A stretch of DNA of 32,602 nucleotides from Acrocarpospora macrocephala. GTDB taxonomy: Bacteria > Actinomycetota > Actinomycetes > Streptosporangiales > Streptosporangiaceae. The notes under the pieces were generated by a model. That model worked only from the letters and a program-made list of their open reading frames with translations, ran no database searches and was not told where the DNA came from. The stretch is taken from contig NZ_BLAE01000100.1 in the NCBI RefSeq assembly GCF_009687865.1, positions 1 through 32,602 of the forward strand, read 5' to 3'. Every line of letters begins with the position of its first letter. Position 1 is the first letter of the stretch. Below, piece by piece: positions 1 to 7,327 of this stretch. A program made the position numbers and the translations under genes.

Positions 1-474
1 CGCGTACTTGAGGCCAGGCCCTGCCTTCCCCGTCACCGGGTTCGCCCCCGCCGACGCACGCTTCACCGTTCCGGGCTTCTCATCTGAGGCTGGTGGCGAA
101 GCCCCATCCCGATAACGCCAATGAACTCGAGTCGGCTTGTCCGCGATCCGCATCCACCGCAGGAAGTCCCGACCCTCGATCGTGGTCGCGTGGTTCCACG
201 CAACCCCGACAGCCGCCAGCCACCGCCACCACAGCAACAAGTCGTTGCCGTAGGCTCTCAGCGTCGAAACCGACTTTTCCTCCGCCTGGAGCCCGGCGAA
301 GAAAACAGCCACCGGCTCCACCAGTACACCGTCAGCATCCAGCAGCTGGAACGGCTCCCATGCATTCCCGGTCTCGGCCAGCCGTCCCAAATCGAGTACG
401 ACCACCCTCGCCAGATCCAGCTGATCATTCCCACCGACCATGAGGCGGGACGCTAACAGAGACACCGCCAACAT
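1..474 (-). CDS. Tyrosine recombinase/integrase, N-terminal part (runs off the window)
   Basis: The minus strand is open from the window edge with no stop and encodes the N-terminal region of a phage-type integrase. After an N-terminal segment there is a SAM-like core-binding domain with the family pattern FFAGLQAEEKSVSTLRAYG, then DLLLWWRWL and EGRDFLRWM. A linker with NPVTGKAGPG follows, which is typical of actinobacterial site-specific integrases just before the catalytic domain. The catalytic R/H/R/Y residues lie outside the window. The ATG at 474 is the likeliest start because family members begin with a similar MLAV stretch. The frame is also open upstream into the truncated lanC, so a LanC-integrase fusion protein is possible. 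The gene presumably belongs to a mobile element that entered lanC. Confidence 0.75.
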   Translation of the reverse strand, partial: MLAVSLLASRLMVGGNDQLDLARVVVLDLGRLAETGNAWEPFQLLDADGVLVEPVAVFFAGLQAEEKSVSTLRAYGNDLLLWWRWLAAVGVAWNHATTIEGRDFLRWMRIADKPTRVHWRYRDGASPPASDEKPGTVKRASAGANPVTGKAGPGLKYA

Positions 475-513
475 GCCCCTGAACTGCGAAAACTCATGAT
501 TTAGTTCAGTTAA

Positions 514-1266
514 CTCGTAGCACCAGGATGGCCGAAGCGGCCCTGCCTGGGACGTCCTGCCACGTTGGAGGTCGCCGACTGTGACCGTCTCGGGCCACCA
601 GGCACCAGCCTCGTGCCGGCACTCCCAAAGATCGAGCCAGGCACAGATTCGCCTGATCGCCTCGACCTGCCCGTCGACCAAGGTGCCCTCGCTGAGTGTC
701 ATTGACAGCAGAGCCAGCGGCCCGGTGATGCCGTGCGCGATCCCGTTGTTGCCGTGACCTCCAGGGGGATCGTTAAAGGTGCGGCCGGCCGAGGAGAGCG
801 TCCACCAACCGGGTAGTCCACCGAGCGGCTCAGTGAGCCGCACCAGATAGGCGAGAACCTCACGCAGGAGATCACGGCAGCCGCGTCGCCGCAGGCACAC
901 ACCCAACCCGCTGAGTCCGCCGATCAGGTCGAACTCGCCCAGTGCCGGCCGATCGCCCGCGTCCATCCGTCGGTGCGCGGCGTCCAGACGGTTGCGGACG
1001 ACCACCCGCACACCCGCGTCCACCGTGGCCAGGGCCTGGCTGATTCCCGGCTGGTCAGCGGCGCCGTGCAAGACGAACGCCAGCGCTGGGGCGCCGAAAT
1101 ACAGGCAGGCGTTGCCGCTGACGCTGACACCGTCTCGGACGGAGACTTCCAGCCACGCGTTCGCCTCCTCCCAGGTCCCCGCACCGGTTCGGGCTCGTTC
1201 GATGTGCAGGAGCGCGATCCCGGCGGCTCCCCCGCTGAGAGCCTGGTGAGGCTGCTCCATGGTCAT
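514..1266 (-). pseudogene. lanC: Lanthionine synthetase C-like cyclase (LanC), truncated
   Basis: LanC enzymes add Cys thiols to dehydrated Ser/Thr to form lanthionine rings, using a zinc ion held by Cys, Cys and His. About 250 residues of a LanC are present. They include GAAGIALLHIERA near the start, ACLYFGAPALAF, DLIGGLSGLG, LVRLTEPLGGLPGWW, the GGHGNNGIAHGITGPLAL block and finally RPSWCY. In relatives SWCY is followed by GTPG and later by the Cys-His (CHG) zinc pair. Here the similarity stops after SWCY and the frame continues into an integrase. The second zinc Cys and its His are therefore missing and cyclase activity is unlikely. The start is the ATG at 1266 or the in-frame ATG at 1260, 7-13 bases after the lanB stop, so the two genes are probably translationally coupled. 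Confidence 0.82.
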
Positions 1267-1273
1267 CTCGTCG

Positions 1274-3700
1274 TCAGGTTCGTTCGCGTGCGATCAGTTC
1301 CTGTGCGACCGCTCGTGCCAGCCGCAGGCACGTACGCTCGGAGTCCGGATCGATCCCGATCATGCGAGCATGGTGGAGGTGCAGGAGGTCGGCGAGGATG
1401 GCGTTGACGTCATCACCGTCGAGTTGCGCCCTGTACTCACTGAGCGTCGTACGCCGACGTTCAAGGAGGCCAGGGGGCACGGGCAGGAGCTGGCGCGCTT
1501 GTCCCAGCACATCACGATCGAGAGCCGGCTCCCCGCCACGGGCCACCTGCTCAACCAGCCAGGGCAGACCATCACCGCCGATGAAGTTCGTCGCGATGTC
1601 CACGTGGCTGGCCGCCACCAGAGCCTGGGCGTTCAGGCCGGTACGCAACTGGGCGACCGCGACAGCGGAATCCGCGGCGAAGGCGGTCTCGGCCTGGTGG
1701 AGGGCTGCGCCGGTGCCGTACCGGCCGGTTTCGGGATGGTAGGTGTTCAGGGTGAAGTCACGGAGAAGTCCGTCGCAGTGGACGCGGGTTGCCCAGGCCC
1801 CGAATAGATGGGCGGCGGCTCCGTATTGTCCGGGGTCGTGAAGTCGCAACCGCAGTCGCAGATGCGGTTCGGGGTCGTCGTAGCGGAGGAACCACCAATC
1901 ATCTGGCGAGCCGGTGTCCCAGGCCGACAACAGGTCGGGCAGGTAGATCGTGAGGAGATCGGCCTGGCGACCTGGATGTCCGTACAGCTTCGCGTAGAAC
2001 CATTCAGAGGCGCCGGGCAAGCGGCCAGGCCCCGGACATGCCAGAGTGGATCGCCGGGGCGGTGGGACCGCCTGAGGGTTCGCCTTGAGGGCGAACGGGA
2101 CAACGATCTCGTGGGGTCGGCCACCGATCCAGCCGTACTCAGCGTTTCCCTCCGTCAGGGCGGCATTTCCGGTCCGGTTCAGGTGGGCGCGCAGAAGCGT
2201 CAGATGCGCGGGCTCGGTGAGATCCAGGCGGATACGGACATCGTCATCGCCGAGTTGAACCACATCGGGGATGTGGTGTGCTCGCTGACGTTCCTGGAAG
2301 GACCGGGCCCATATCTGCCATGAAGCGCTCGGGCTGGGCAGACCGCCGGCACCGATGTTCCAACGTGCGGGGCTGAGCACCGTTCGCCCCCACCTGACGC
2401 GCGGGAGGAAAGGGAAACGCTGGGCGACGTACCCCCAGAAGAAAGGGGCGCATGGATTGTTCCGGGCAGTGTTGATCTCGCAAAGAAACCGGGCGAGCGG
2501 GTGCGTGCCGTGGCGTAGGTCCACCGCGTTCAGCATGAGCGGCTCGACCGGGCACCCGTGTGACAAGGACCTCAGGGAGAACCGGTGGGCGTCGGCGGTC
2601 ACCGCCAGATCGTCAACATGGAGCGCCGACTGTGACGGGTGGTGATATTCGCCGATCGGCAGCAAGGGCAGGACTTCTGGGGTCCGGGCGAGATTGCGGA
2701 TGCGTGCCGACAGAGGCGGGCACGAGAGCTGCACGGCGAGCGCGCCTGGCGTGCCCGTCGGCAGGGCGGAGTAGGCCCGCTGAATCCGGTCGCGGTCACC
2801 GGGCTCGAACAGATAGAGGAACCGCCCAACCGAGGTTCCCGCATGCCGCGAAGCGCTGACGACGATCAGGGTGAACTTCCCGGCGTCAAGATCGAGAGGC
2901 GTGCGGGCGTGCAGGCTGAAACGCAACTCCGTGTGGGGTGCGGCCGGAGCGGCGTCGGGCGTGGCCAGCTCGGCCACAGTCCGGTCGTCGAGCACCAAGT
3001 CGGTACAGCCATCCAGCGTGGCCTGCAGGGCGAGTTCCGCCAGCCTTACGTCCCTGGACAGGAGTTGCGGGGCGACCTTGCTCAGCGAGCCCCGGTAGCC
3101 GGCCGGGTAGCCGAGCCCGGTGTCGGCGTCCACGAGTTGCCGGACTCCGACAAGCGCGCCTGGGCCGTACCGTTCCAGGAAGGCGGCGTGATAGGCCTGC
3201 CAGGCGGGCCGCGGTGGGGCGAGGCGCACCAGGATCGAGGCAGCGGCCTCCGCCTCGCGCAGCACGGCCGGGGGCAGGCTGATCGAGCAGTTCAGCCGCA
3301 GGTCCACCGCCGACCGCTGGCCGCGGATCTCCGGAACGCCGTCGATCCCTTTGAGCTGGGCGACGATATAGGCATGGGGATCTGTGACCGTCAGCGGCGG
3401 ATGCAGGGCGGTGAGCAGCACACGCTGGTCCACCAGGGCGGTCAGCATGCCTTCGATGATCGCCGGAGGCGTCTGCGGGGATTCGGCGCCGAGCTTCGAT
3501 AGGAGATCGCCGAACCTGATCGGGTTCCGTGCTGCCTGGAGAACCATGCGGACGGCTGCGGTACGGCGGACGGACACGTCCGACAAGGAACCCTCGGTGG
3601 AGCGCTGGCAGGGGACAACCCAGTCGCCGCCCCGCGCGAAACCAAGATCGTTTACCACGACCGGCAGTTGCCGCAGCACCTGCGGTCGCTTCAAGGTCAC
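1274..3700 (-). CDS. lanB: Lantibiotic dehydratase (LanB), main part after a frameshift
   Basis: Class I LanB enzymes glutamylate Ser/Thr of the precursor with Glu-tRNA and then eliminate glutamate to give dehydro residues. This 808-residue frame holds most of the N-terminal glutamylation domain, starting near QLPVVVNDLGFARGG and continuing through LSKVAPQLLSRDVRLAELA. It also holds the C-terminal elimination domain (thiopeptide-type), with FYAKLYGHPGRQADLLT, WWFLRYDDPEPHLRLRLRL and FTLNTYHPETGRYG. The first 145 or so residues of a normal LanB lie in the previous frame (3690-4124), and together the parts give the usual length of about 950-1000. A GTG at 3700 opens this frame, but no Shine-Dalgarno sequence is evident there. 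It is most likely part of one gene broken by a one-base gain or two-base loss. Confidence 0.85.
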   Translation of the reverse strand: MTLKRPQVLRQLPVVVNDLGFARGGDWVVPCQRSTEGSLSDVSVRRTAAVRMVLQAARNPIRFGDLLSKLGAESPQTPPAIIEGMLTALVDQRVLLTALHPPLTVTDPHAYIVAQLKGIDGVPEIRGQRSAVDLRLNCSISLPPAVLREAEAAASILVRLAPPRPAWQAYHAAFLERYGPGALVGVRQLVDADTGLGYPAGYRGSLSKVAPQLLSRDVRLAELALQATLDGCTDLVLDDRTVAELATPDAAPAAPHTELRFSLHARTPLDLDAGKFTLIVVSASRHAGTSVGRFLYLFEPGDRDRIQRAYSALPTGTPGALAVQLSCPPLSARIRNLARTPEVLPLLPIGEYHHPSQSALHVDDLAVTADAHRFSLRSLSHGCPVEPLMLNAVDLRHGTHPLARFLCEINTARNNPCAPFFWGYVAQRFPFLPRVRWGRTVLSPARWNIGAGGLPSPSASWQIWARSFQERQRAHHIPDVVQLGDDDVRIRLDLTEPAHLTLLRAHLNRTGNAALTEGNAEYGWIGGRPHEIVVPFALKANPQAVPPPRRSTLACPGPGRLPGASEWFYAKLYGHPGRQADLLTIYLPDLLSAWDTGSPDDWWFLRYDDPEPHLRLRLRLHDPGQYGAAAHLFGAWATRVHCDGLLRDFTLNTYHPETGRYGTGAALHQAETAFAADSAVAVAQLRTGLNAQALVAASHVDIATNFIGGDGLPWLVEQVARGGEPALDRDVLGQARQLLPVPPGLLERRRTTLSEYRAQLDGDDVNAILADLLHLHHARMIGIDPDSERTCLRLARAVAQELIARERT

Positions 3701-4124
3701 TGATCAAGTCCGTGAGCCAGACTGCGTCCGGGCGAGAGACGGCGATGTGCCGACCGCCCCACCGAACCGAGGCGTGCGGGGCCAGCTCGACGGGGGCGGC
3801 CCCAGCGAACAGCCCGAACGGCGTAGCCCGGCTCGTCCACCGCAGCAGGTAGCGAGCGAGTGCTTCAACCGCGCGCCGTATCTGACGCGGTTTGAACACC
3901 CTCGCGTGCTCACACAGGTCGGTGATCCTACGGGCCAGGTCAGGGCTGGCCACCGCGACGACCTCGGCCACACCCTCCAACACCCAGACCTGCTCAAGCC
4001 AGGTCAGCCATCCGGGCACATCCTCGTGGGTAAGGTCCGGCCAGGGCGGTAGCGTCAGATTCTGGGGGTAAGCGGCGGCGCGAATGACCGCCGCGTCCAC
4101 AGCTCGAAATTCCGGTCGGTCCAC
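3690..4124 (-). pseudogene. lanB: LanB N-terminal part, upstream of the frameshift
   Basis: This frame starts with GTG at 4124, preceded by GGGAGG at a spacing of about nine bases. It encodes the conserved N-terminus of a lantibiotic dehydratase, including LARYLLRWTSRATPFGLFAG, the SRATPFGLF signature of LanB proteins. It continues normally to AVWLTDLISDLE at about 3690. Beyond that the frame is open down to 2886, but the peptide becomes Arg/Pro-rich and unlike LanB, while the expected continuation (RPQVLRQLPVVVNDLGF) appears in the neighbouring frame. The shift lies within about 3686-3698, where there is no long homopolymer. A true mutation, a sequencing error or programmed frameshifting cannot be told apart here. 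Confidence 0.8.
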
Positions 4125-4142
4125 CTGGCCTGCCCTCCCGTC

Positions 4143-4175
4143 CGCTCCCGGCCAGATAGCCGGAAGCGGGGAGCG
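4143..4175 (-). promoter_or_regulatory. Intergenic hairpin between lanthipeptide precursor and lanB
   Basis: The two arms CGCTCCC (4143-4149) and GGGAGCG (4169-4175) pair perfectly, and a smaller GGC/GCC dyad sits inside. The hairpin starts 12 bases after the precursor stop and ends about 19 bases before the lanB start. No T-run follows it. A partial terminator or processing stem that keeps precursor expression above that of the enzymes is a common arrangement in such operons; here it is an inference. Confidence 0.5.
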
Positions 4176-4186
4176 TGTGACGTGGT

Positions 4187-4321
4187 CTAACAGTTGGTGA
4201 TGCCCGCGCTGCCGGGCGTTTGGCCGCAGCCGTCGCTGGTGCAGTCCGCGGAGGGGATCACCGAGGCCACCGGCCCCGCGTCCACGAGGCGAACGTTGAG
4301 GATGAACTCGCTTGGATCCAT
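4187..4321 (-). CDS. FxLD-family lanthipeptide precursor peptide
   Basis: This 44-residue peptide matches the FxLD family of lanthipeptide precursors. The leader contains FILNVRLVDAG (the family F-x-L-D motif, here with N in place of D). The C-terminal core, from about residue 24, carries Cys27, Cys32 and Cys44 with Ser24, Thr28, Ser29, Thr35, Ser38 and Thr42 as possible dehydration sites. The ATG at 4321 is preceded by AAGGA at a spacing of about nine bases. The gene lies between the methyltransferase (29 bases upstream) and lanB (62 bases downstream). Core residue Asp30 is followed by Gly31; an Asp-Gly pair is the easiest site for aspartimide and isoaspartate formation, which would suit the neighbouring isoaspartyl-type methyltransferase. 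The mature ring pattern cannot be derived from sequence. Confidence 0.85.
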   Translation of the reverse strand: MDPSEFILNVRLVDAGPVASVIPSADCTSDGCGQTPGSAGITNC

Positions 4322-4350
4322 GGCGCAGGGTCCTTTCGATCTGGATGGGG

Positions 4351-5565
4351 CTACCTGGCCATCGGCCAGGAGATCACGAGGCGGGTGTGCCGCTTGTCCA
4401 GCACGAACCCGCCGGGCAGATCGGCGTCCGGCGTTCCGGTCTGGTGTACCGACAGGCGCGGGCTCGGCCGACCGGCCCGATCCCACGCCCTGATCTGCTC
4501 GGCCATCAGTTCGGCGGCCATGTCCGCGCTGGGACCGTGGGCGTACGCACCGAACTCGTGGACGCCCGCGCCGACCTGGCGAGACTTGGCCCGGTAGGCG
4601 ACGTTCTCGCCGTCCACGAAGGCGGGGGTGCCGTACCGCCAGGTCAACTCGACGACGCCGTTGTCGATCGCCTCCTGCTGCGCGGTGAGCAGGCAGAAAC
4701 CTGGCAGAGCCGTGCCGAGCCAAAGGTCCTGGTCGTCGTACGGCACTTTCGGGTCCGTCGTCACGCCTGACCATGCTTCGGCCCGTGGCAGAGCCAGCAC
4801 GCCGTCGAGCGACGCGCCATCCAGGAGCTGGCCCTCGTCCAGCCAGAGGCCGACTTGGTCGTCCTCCCGCAGGGGAATCCCGCTCCCACGGCTGGCTCCC
4901 GCGCCTTGTATAGGCACGAACCCGCACATCAGGTGACCTCGGCTCAGCAGGACGCCGTCCTCGCGTTCCAGCGCCCACGATCGGGTCATGCCCATGGTGC
5001 GGAGCGGGACGACAAGCCGTCCGCCTTCGGCGAGTTGGGAGACCCAGGCCGGGGGTATGTCCCACGACCCGACCGTAACGATGATCTTGTTGAACGTCCG
5101 GCCGGGCTCGACCTCGTACTCAGCGTCTCCGCAGATCACCTGGACGTCGGTGTAGCCCGCCTCGGTGAGGCAGCGTTCCGCACGGTTGGTGACATCGGAG
5201 TCGATGTCGACCGTGGTCACCGAGCCGTCCACGCCGACCAGCTCTCGAAGCAACGCCGCGTTGAAACCTCCGCTGCCGATCTCCAGGACATGGTCGCCGG
5301 GCTGCACCTGGAGCTGCCCGAGCATCATGGCGACCAGCCATGGCGCCGACACCGAACTCAGGGCGATGCCACTCTCGTCGCGCTTGGTGACGACTGCGAT
5401 ATCCCCGTAGGCGACCTCAAGGGGGGCATCCCCAGTAAAGCCGTGCCGGGGTACTGTCCGGAGCGCTCTTTCGACTTCGGCGGTCAGCGCGAGGCCCAGC
5501 ATCTCGTGCGTGGCCGCGATCCGATCGACAAGCGCGTCCCGGAGCTTGTCGGCCTGCATGATCAC
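4351..5565 (-). CDS. PIMT-like O-methyltransferase of the FxLD lanthipeptide system
   Basis: The N-terminal half resembles protein-L-isoaspartate O-methyltransferase. It has a substrate segment with PLEVAYGDIAVVTKRDESG and SSVSAPWLVAMML, the SAM motif HVLEIGSGGFNAALLREL, an acidic TVDID strand, and the later IIVTVGSWDIPPAW and GGRLVVPL strands. A C-terminal extension of roughly 190 residues, absent from ordinary PIMT, is typical of the methyltransferases found beside FxLD precursors. Related lanthipeptide-associated PIMT homologues methylate a core Asp, giving aspartimide or isoaspartate; by inference this enzyme acts on the adjacent precursor. Starts at TTG 5568, GTG 5565 and ATG 5560 are possible. 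The GTG is preferred because GGGAG lies five bases before it. It is probably the first gene of the lan operon. Confidence 0.83.
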   Translation of the reverse strand: MIMQADKLRDALVDRIAATHEMLGLALTAEVERALRTVPRHGFTGDAPLEVAYGDIAVVTKRDESGIALSSVSAPWLVAMMLGQLQVQPGDHVLEIGSGGFNAALLRELVGVDGSVTTVDIDSDVTNRAERCLTEAGYTDVQVICGDAEYEVEPGRTFNKIIVTVGSWDIPPAWVSQLAEGGRLVVPLRTMGMTRSWALEREDGVLLSRGHLMCGFVPIQGAGASRGSGIPLREDDQVGLWLDEGQLLDGASLDGVLALPRAEAWSGVTTDPKVPYDDQDLWLGTALPGFCLLTAQQEAIDNGVVELTWRYGTPAFVDGENVAYRAKSRQVGAGVHEFGAYAHGPSADMAAELMAEQIRAWDRAGRPSPRLSVHQTGTPDADLPGGFVLDKRHTRLVISWPMAR

Positions 5566-5650
5566 CAAATCTCCCTCTCTGGTGAAACCGCGGCTTCCAT
5601 GCGGTTCGCCGTCTCTAACGGGAGATTAGGAGGAAGGGGTGGCAGTGTAT

Positions 5651-5677
5651 AGAAAGTTTCTTGATATTTCTCGAAAT
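5651..5677. promoter_or_regulatory. AT-rich dyad region upstream of the lanthipeptide operon
   Basis: The 133-base gap between the XRE gene and the methyltransferase contains an unusually AT-rich patch. It has two inverted repeats: AGAAAGTTTCT (5651-5661) and ATTTCTCGAAAT (5666-5677). The second, read on the minus strand, contains TTTCGAGAAA, which also occurs upstream of the XRE operon at 7329-7338. The patch lies about 90 bases upstream of the methyltransferase start and is a plausible promoter/operator for the minus-strand operon. The binding protein is not known. Confidence 0.4.
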
Positions 5678-5698
5678 TCTAGCTGCCGTTCCCGTAAT

Positions 5699-6616
5699 TC
5701 AGTCGTCATCCTCCGGTGCTTCGTGAGCAAGATCCTCAATTACGCGGTTAATGATCGCGCGGGCACTCCGGCCATAGTCCGCCACGGCTGCCAGCGAGTC
5801 GAAGACGCCGCTATACAGGGCCAGCTCTTGCGGCTGTGTGAGGTTCAGCTCAGCAGAGAACGTCTCAACCATCACGCGGTCGTTGTCCAGCAGCCAGAAG
5901 CCATGAGCAGGCGCGACTGTATAGGCGGTCTCGAAGCCGATGATACCGAGCTTCACGTTCGGCAGCGCCGAAAAGGAGACCATTCGATCAAGCTGCCCCA
6001 GCATGATCCCTGGCGGGCAGAGCCGGTAACGCAAGGCCGCCTCAGTGAGAATGAAATGGAAGCGCTTGTCGGGCCGGTACAGAATGTCCTGCCGCTGAAC
6101 CCGTACGGCCACGGCCTCATCGATGTCGTTGCGCACCTTGAACACGGTGATGCTCTGGGCGAAGCGGAATCGGGCGTACTCGGCCGTCTGGAGCAGGCCA
6201 GGGATGAACGTGGACTCGAACGCCCGGAACAGGCGCGTCCTGGCGTCGAGGGTGGCGATCTCTTGCTGGTGTGGCTTCAGACCGACCTTGAGCTGGCGTT
6301 GCCACTCGGCGTGCTGCACTTCGAGGGTGTGCAGAGAAGCGAGCAGGGCTTCCGTCTCGCCCGCGCTGCCAGTGGCAGCCGTCCAGCCGCGAACGTCGTC
6401 GTCGGTCGGTGTCTGACGGCCGTTCTCCAGCTTGGACACCTTGGAAGGCGGCCACGACAGAGACTCCGCGAGTTGCCGGCCACTGAGCCCTGCGGCCTGG
6501 CGCAACTCGCGGAGTCGTCTGCCCAGCGCGTCACGGGCCTCGTGAACGCTGGTGACGCCGGTCGTTCTATTCGGCGGCAAAATCGTCCCGTCGTACGGCG
6601 CGGTGCCAGGCGGCAT
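5699..6616 (-). CDS. XRE-family HTH regulator with DUF5753 domain
   Basis: The N-terminal helix-turn-helix (LGRRLRELRQAAGLSGRQLA, then WPPSKVSKLENGRQTP) is a classic Cro/C1 type. The rest (FIPGLLQTAEYARFRFAQ, then ILTEAALRYRLCPP, GFWLLDNDRVMVETFSAEL and YSGVFDSLAAVADYG) is the DUF5753 domain common in actinomycete regulators that pair with small DUF397 or DUF6879 partners. The ATG at 6616 would overlap the upstream DUF6879 gene by 50 bases. A TTG at 6580 would give a shorter overlap and still precede the conserved domain. It is the last gene of a three-gene operon and is a candidate regulator of the lanthipeptide genes just downstream, since an identical dyad core lies before both operons. 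Confidence 0.85.
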   Translation of the reverse strand: MPPGTAPYDGTILPPNRTTGVTSVHEARDALGRRLRELRQAAGLSGRQLAESLSWPPSKVSKLENGRQTPTDDDVRGWTAATGSAGETEALLASLHTLEVQHAEWQRQLKVGLKPHQQEIATLDARTRLFRAFESTFIPGLLQTAEYARFRFAQSITVFKVRNDIDEAVAVRVQRQDILYRPDKRFHFILTEAALRYRLCPPGIMLGQLDRMVSFSALPNVKLGIIGFETAYTVAPAHGFWLLDNDRVMVETFSAELNLTQPQELALYSGVFDSLAAVADYGRSARAIINRVIEDLAHEAPEDDD

Positions 6617-7085
6617 CTCGCCAGTAGTTGTGCGCCACGATCACGGCAGGTTCCTCGATGAGCTCACCGCCCAGGAAGTTCTCGTCGCCGTCGAAGTGCA
6701 GACGCACCAGCTTGGACGAGTCGAACAGCCAGTAGTCGTAGTCCGGCAGGCCGACCGCGTCCTGACGGGCGAGATAGCGGATATCCTCACCAGCCGCGTT
6801 GGTGTGCTCCGAGCAGAACACACCGAAGCGGCTGTAGTCGGTGAGCGGCACCGTGACCACCCGTACTCGGGTGAAGCGACGGCCCTCGGCCGCAGCCGCA
6901 CGGATCATGGTCAGCCAGTTCTGGAACCAGCCCAGGTCAACCGGTTCGCCCGCGACGAACTGACGCAGCGCCGCCGCCTCGTTCGCGGACCTGTAGTGGT
7001 CGCGCGTTTCCAGTCTGAACGCTGTGTGCTCGAAGGTGCGGAAGAGCTTGCCGAACTCGGGACCGGGCTCGATGAAGGAGGTCAG
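6567..7085 (-). CDS. DUF6879 family protein
   Basis: This protein of about 172 residues has the features of DUF6879, which is usually encoded next to an XRE/DUF5753 regulator: FGKLFRTFEHTAFRLETRDH near the start, FTRVRVVTVPLTDYSRFGV, DYWLFDSSKLVRLHFDGD and a C-terminal HNYWRDAAWHRA. No ATG or GTG exists in this frame before the conserved N-terminus. The best start is the CTG at 7085, which overlaps the TGA of the upstream gene as CTGA and is preceded by GGAGGG six bases away. An ATG start at 6908 would remove about 59 conserved residues. The biochemical role is unknown; in similar operons it is thought to work together with the HTH protein. Confidence 0.82.
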   Translation of the reverse strand: MTSFIEPGPEFGKLFRTFEHTAFRLETRDHYRSANEAAALRQFVAGEPVDLGWFQNWLTMIRAAAAEGRRFTRVRVVTVPLTDYSRFGVFCSEHTNAAGEDIRYLARQDAVGLPDYDYWLFDSSKLVRLHFDGDENFLGGELIEEPAVIVAHNYWRDAAWHRAVRRDDFAAE

Positions 7086-7318
7086 CGCTCGCCCTCCATC
7101 GCCAGGTAGCGGCGCGCATACATCTTGAGCACGTCTTCCGGTATCTCGATCAAGGTCTCGTGGTCGGGCACATCACCGACGTCGGCGAGCGCCTGGGGGT
7201 CGGTCACCCTCCAGCCCTGCGCGATATAGGTCACGCGGTCGGTGCGGTCGGTGGCGAACAGGGTGGGTGACTGGCCCTCTTGTGAATCAGGGTCCTTGCC
7301 GAGGAACCGCGCGCGCAT
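7082..7318 (-). CDS. Small conserved hypothetical protein of the XRE operon
   Basis: The 78-residue protein reads MRARFLGKDPDSQEGQSP at the start, then TYIAQGWRVTDPQALAD and HETLIEIPEDVLKMYAR. Similar short proteins commonly precede DUF6879 and XRE genes in actinomycetes, but no function is known. The ATG at 7318 follows a good GGAGG at a spacing of about four bases. A dyad, GTTTCGAGAAAC, lies directly upstream of that ribosome binding site. The stop codon overlaps the presumed CTG start of the DUF6879 gene, so translation of the two is probably coupled. Confidence 0.75.
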   Translation of the reverse strand: MRARFLGKDPDSQEGQSPTLFATDRTDRVTYIAQGWRVTDPQALADVGDVPDHETLIEIPEDVLKMYARRYLAMEGER

Positions 7319-7327
7319 GATGCCTCC

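Noticed and set aside
2886-3685. Continuation of the LanB N-terminal frame beyond the shift
   Set aside because: After WLTDLISDLE the peptide becomes Arg/Pro-rich and unlike LanB, while the proper LanB sequence is in the adjacent frame, so this is only read-through after the frameshift.
4187-5065. 292-codon frame ending in the precursor peptide
   Set aside because: Its first 248 residues are antisense-like Arg/Gly-rich reading of the methyltransferase gene. The real peptide starts at the ATG 4321 with its own Shine-Dalgarno sequence.
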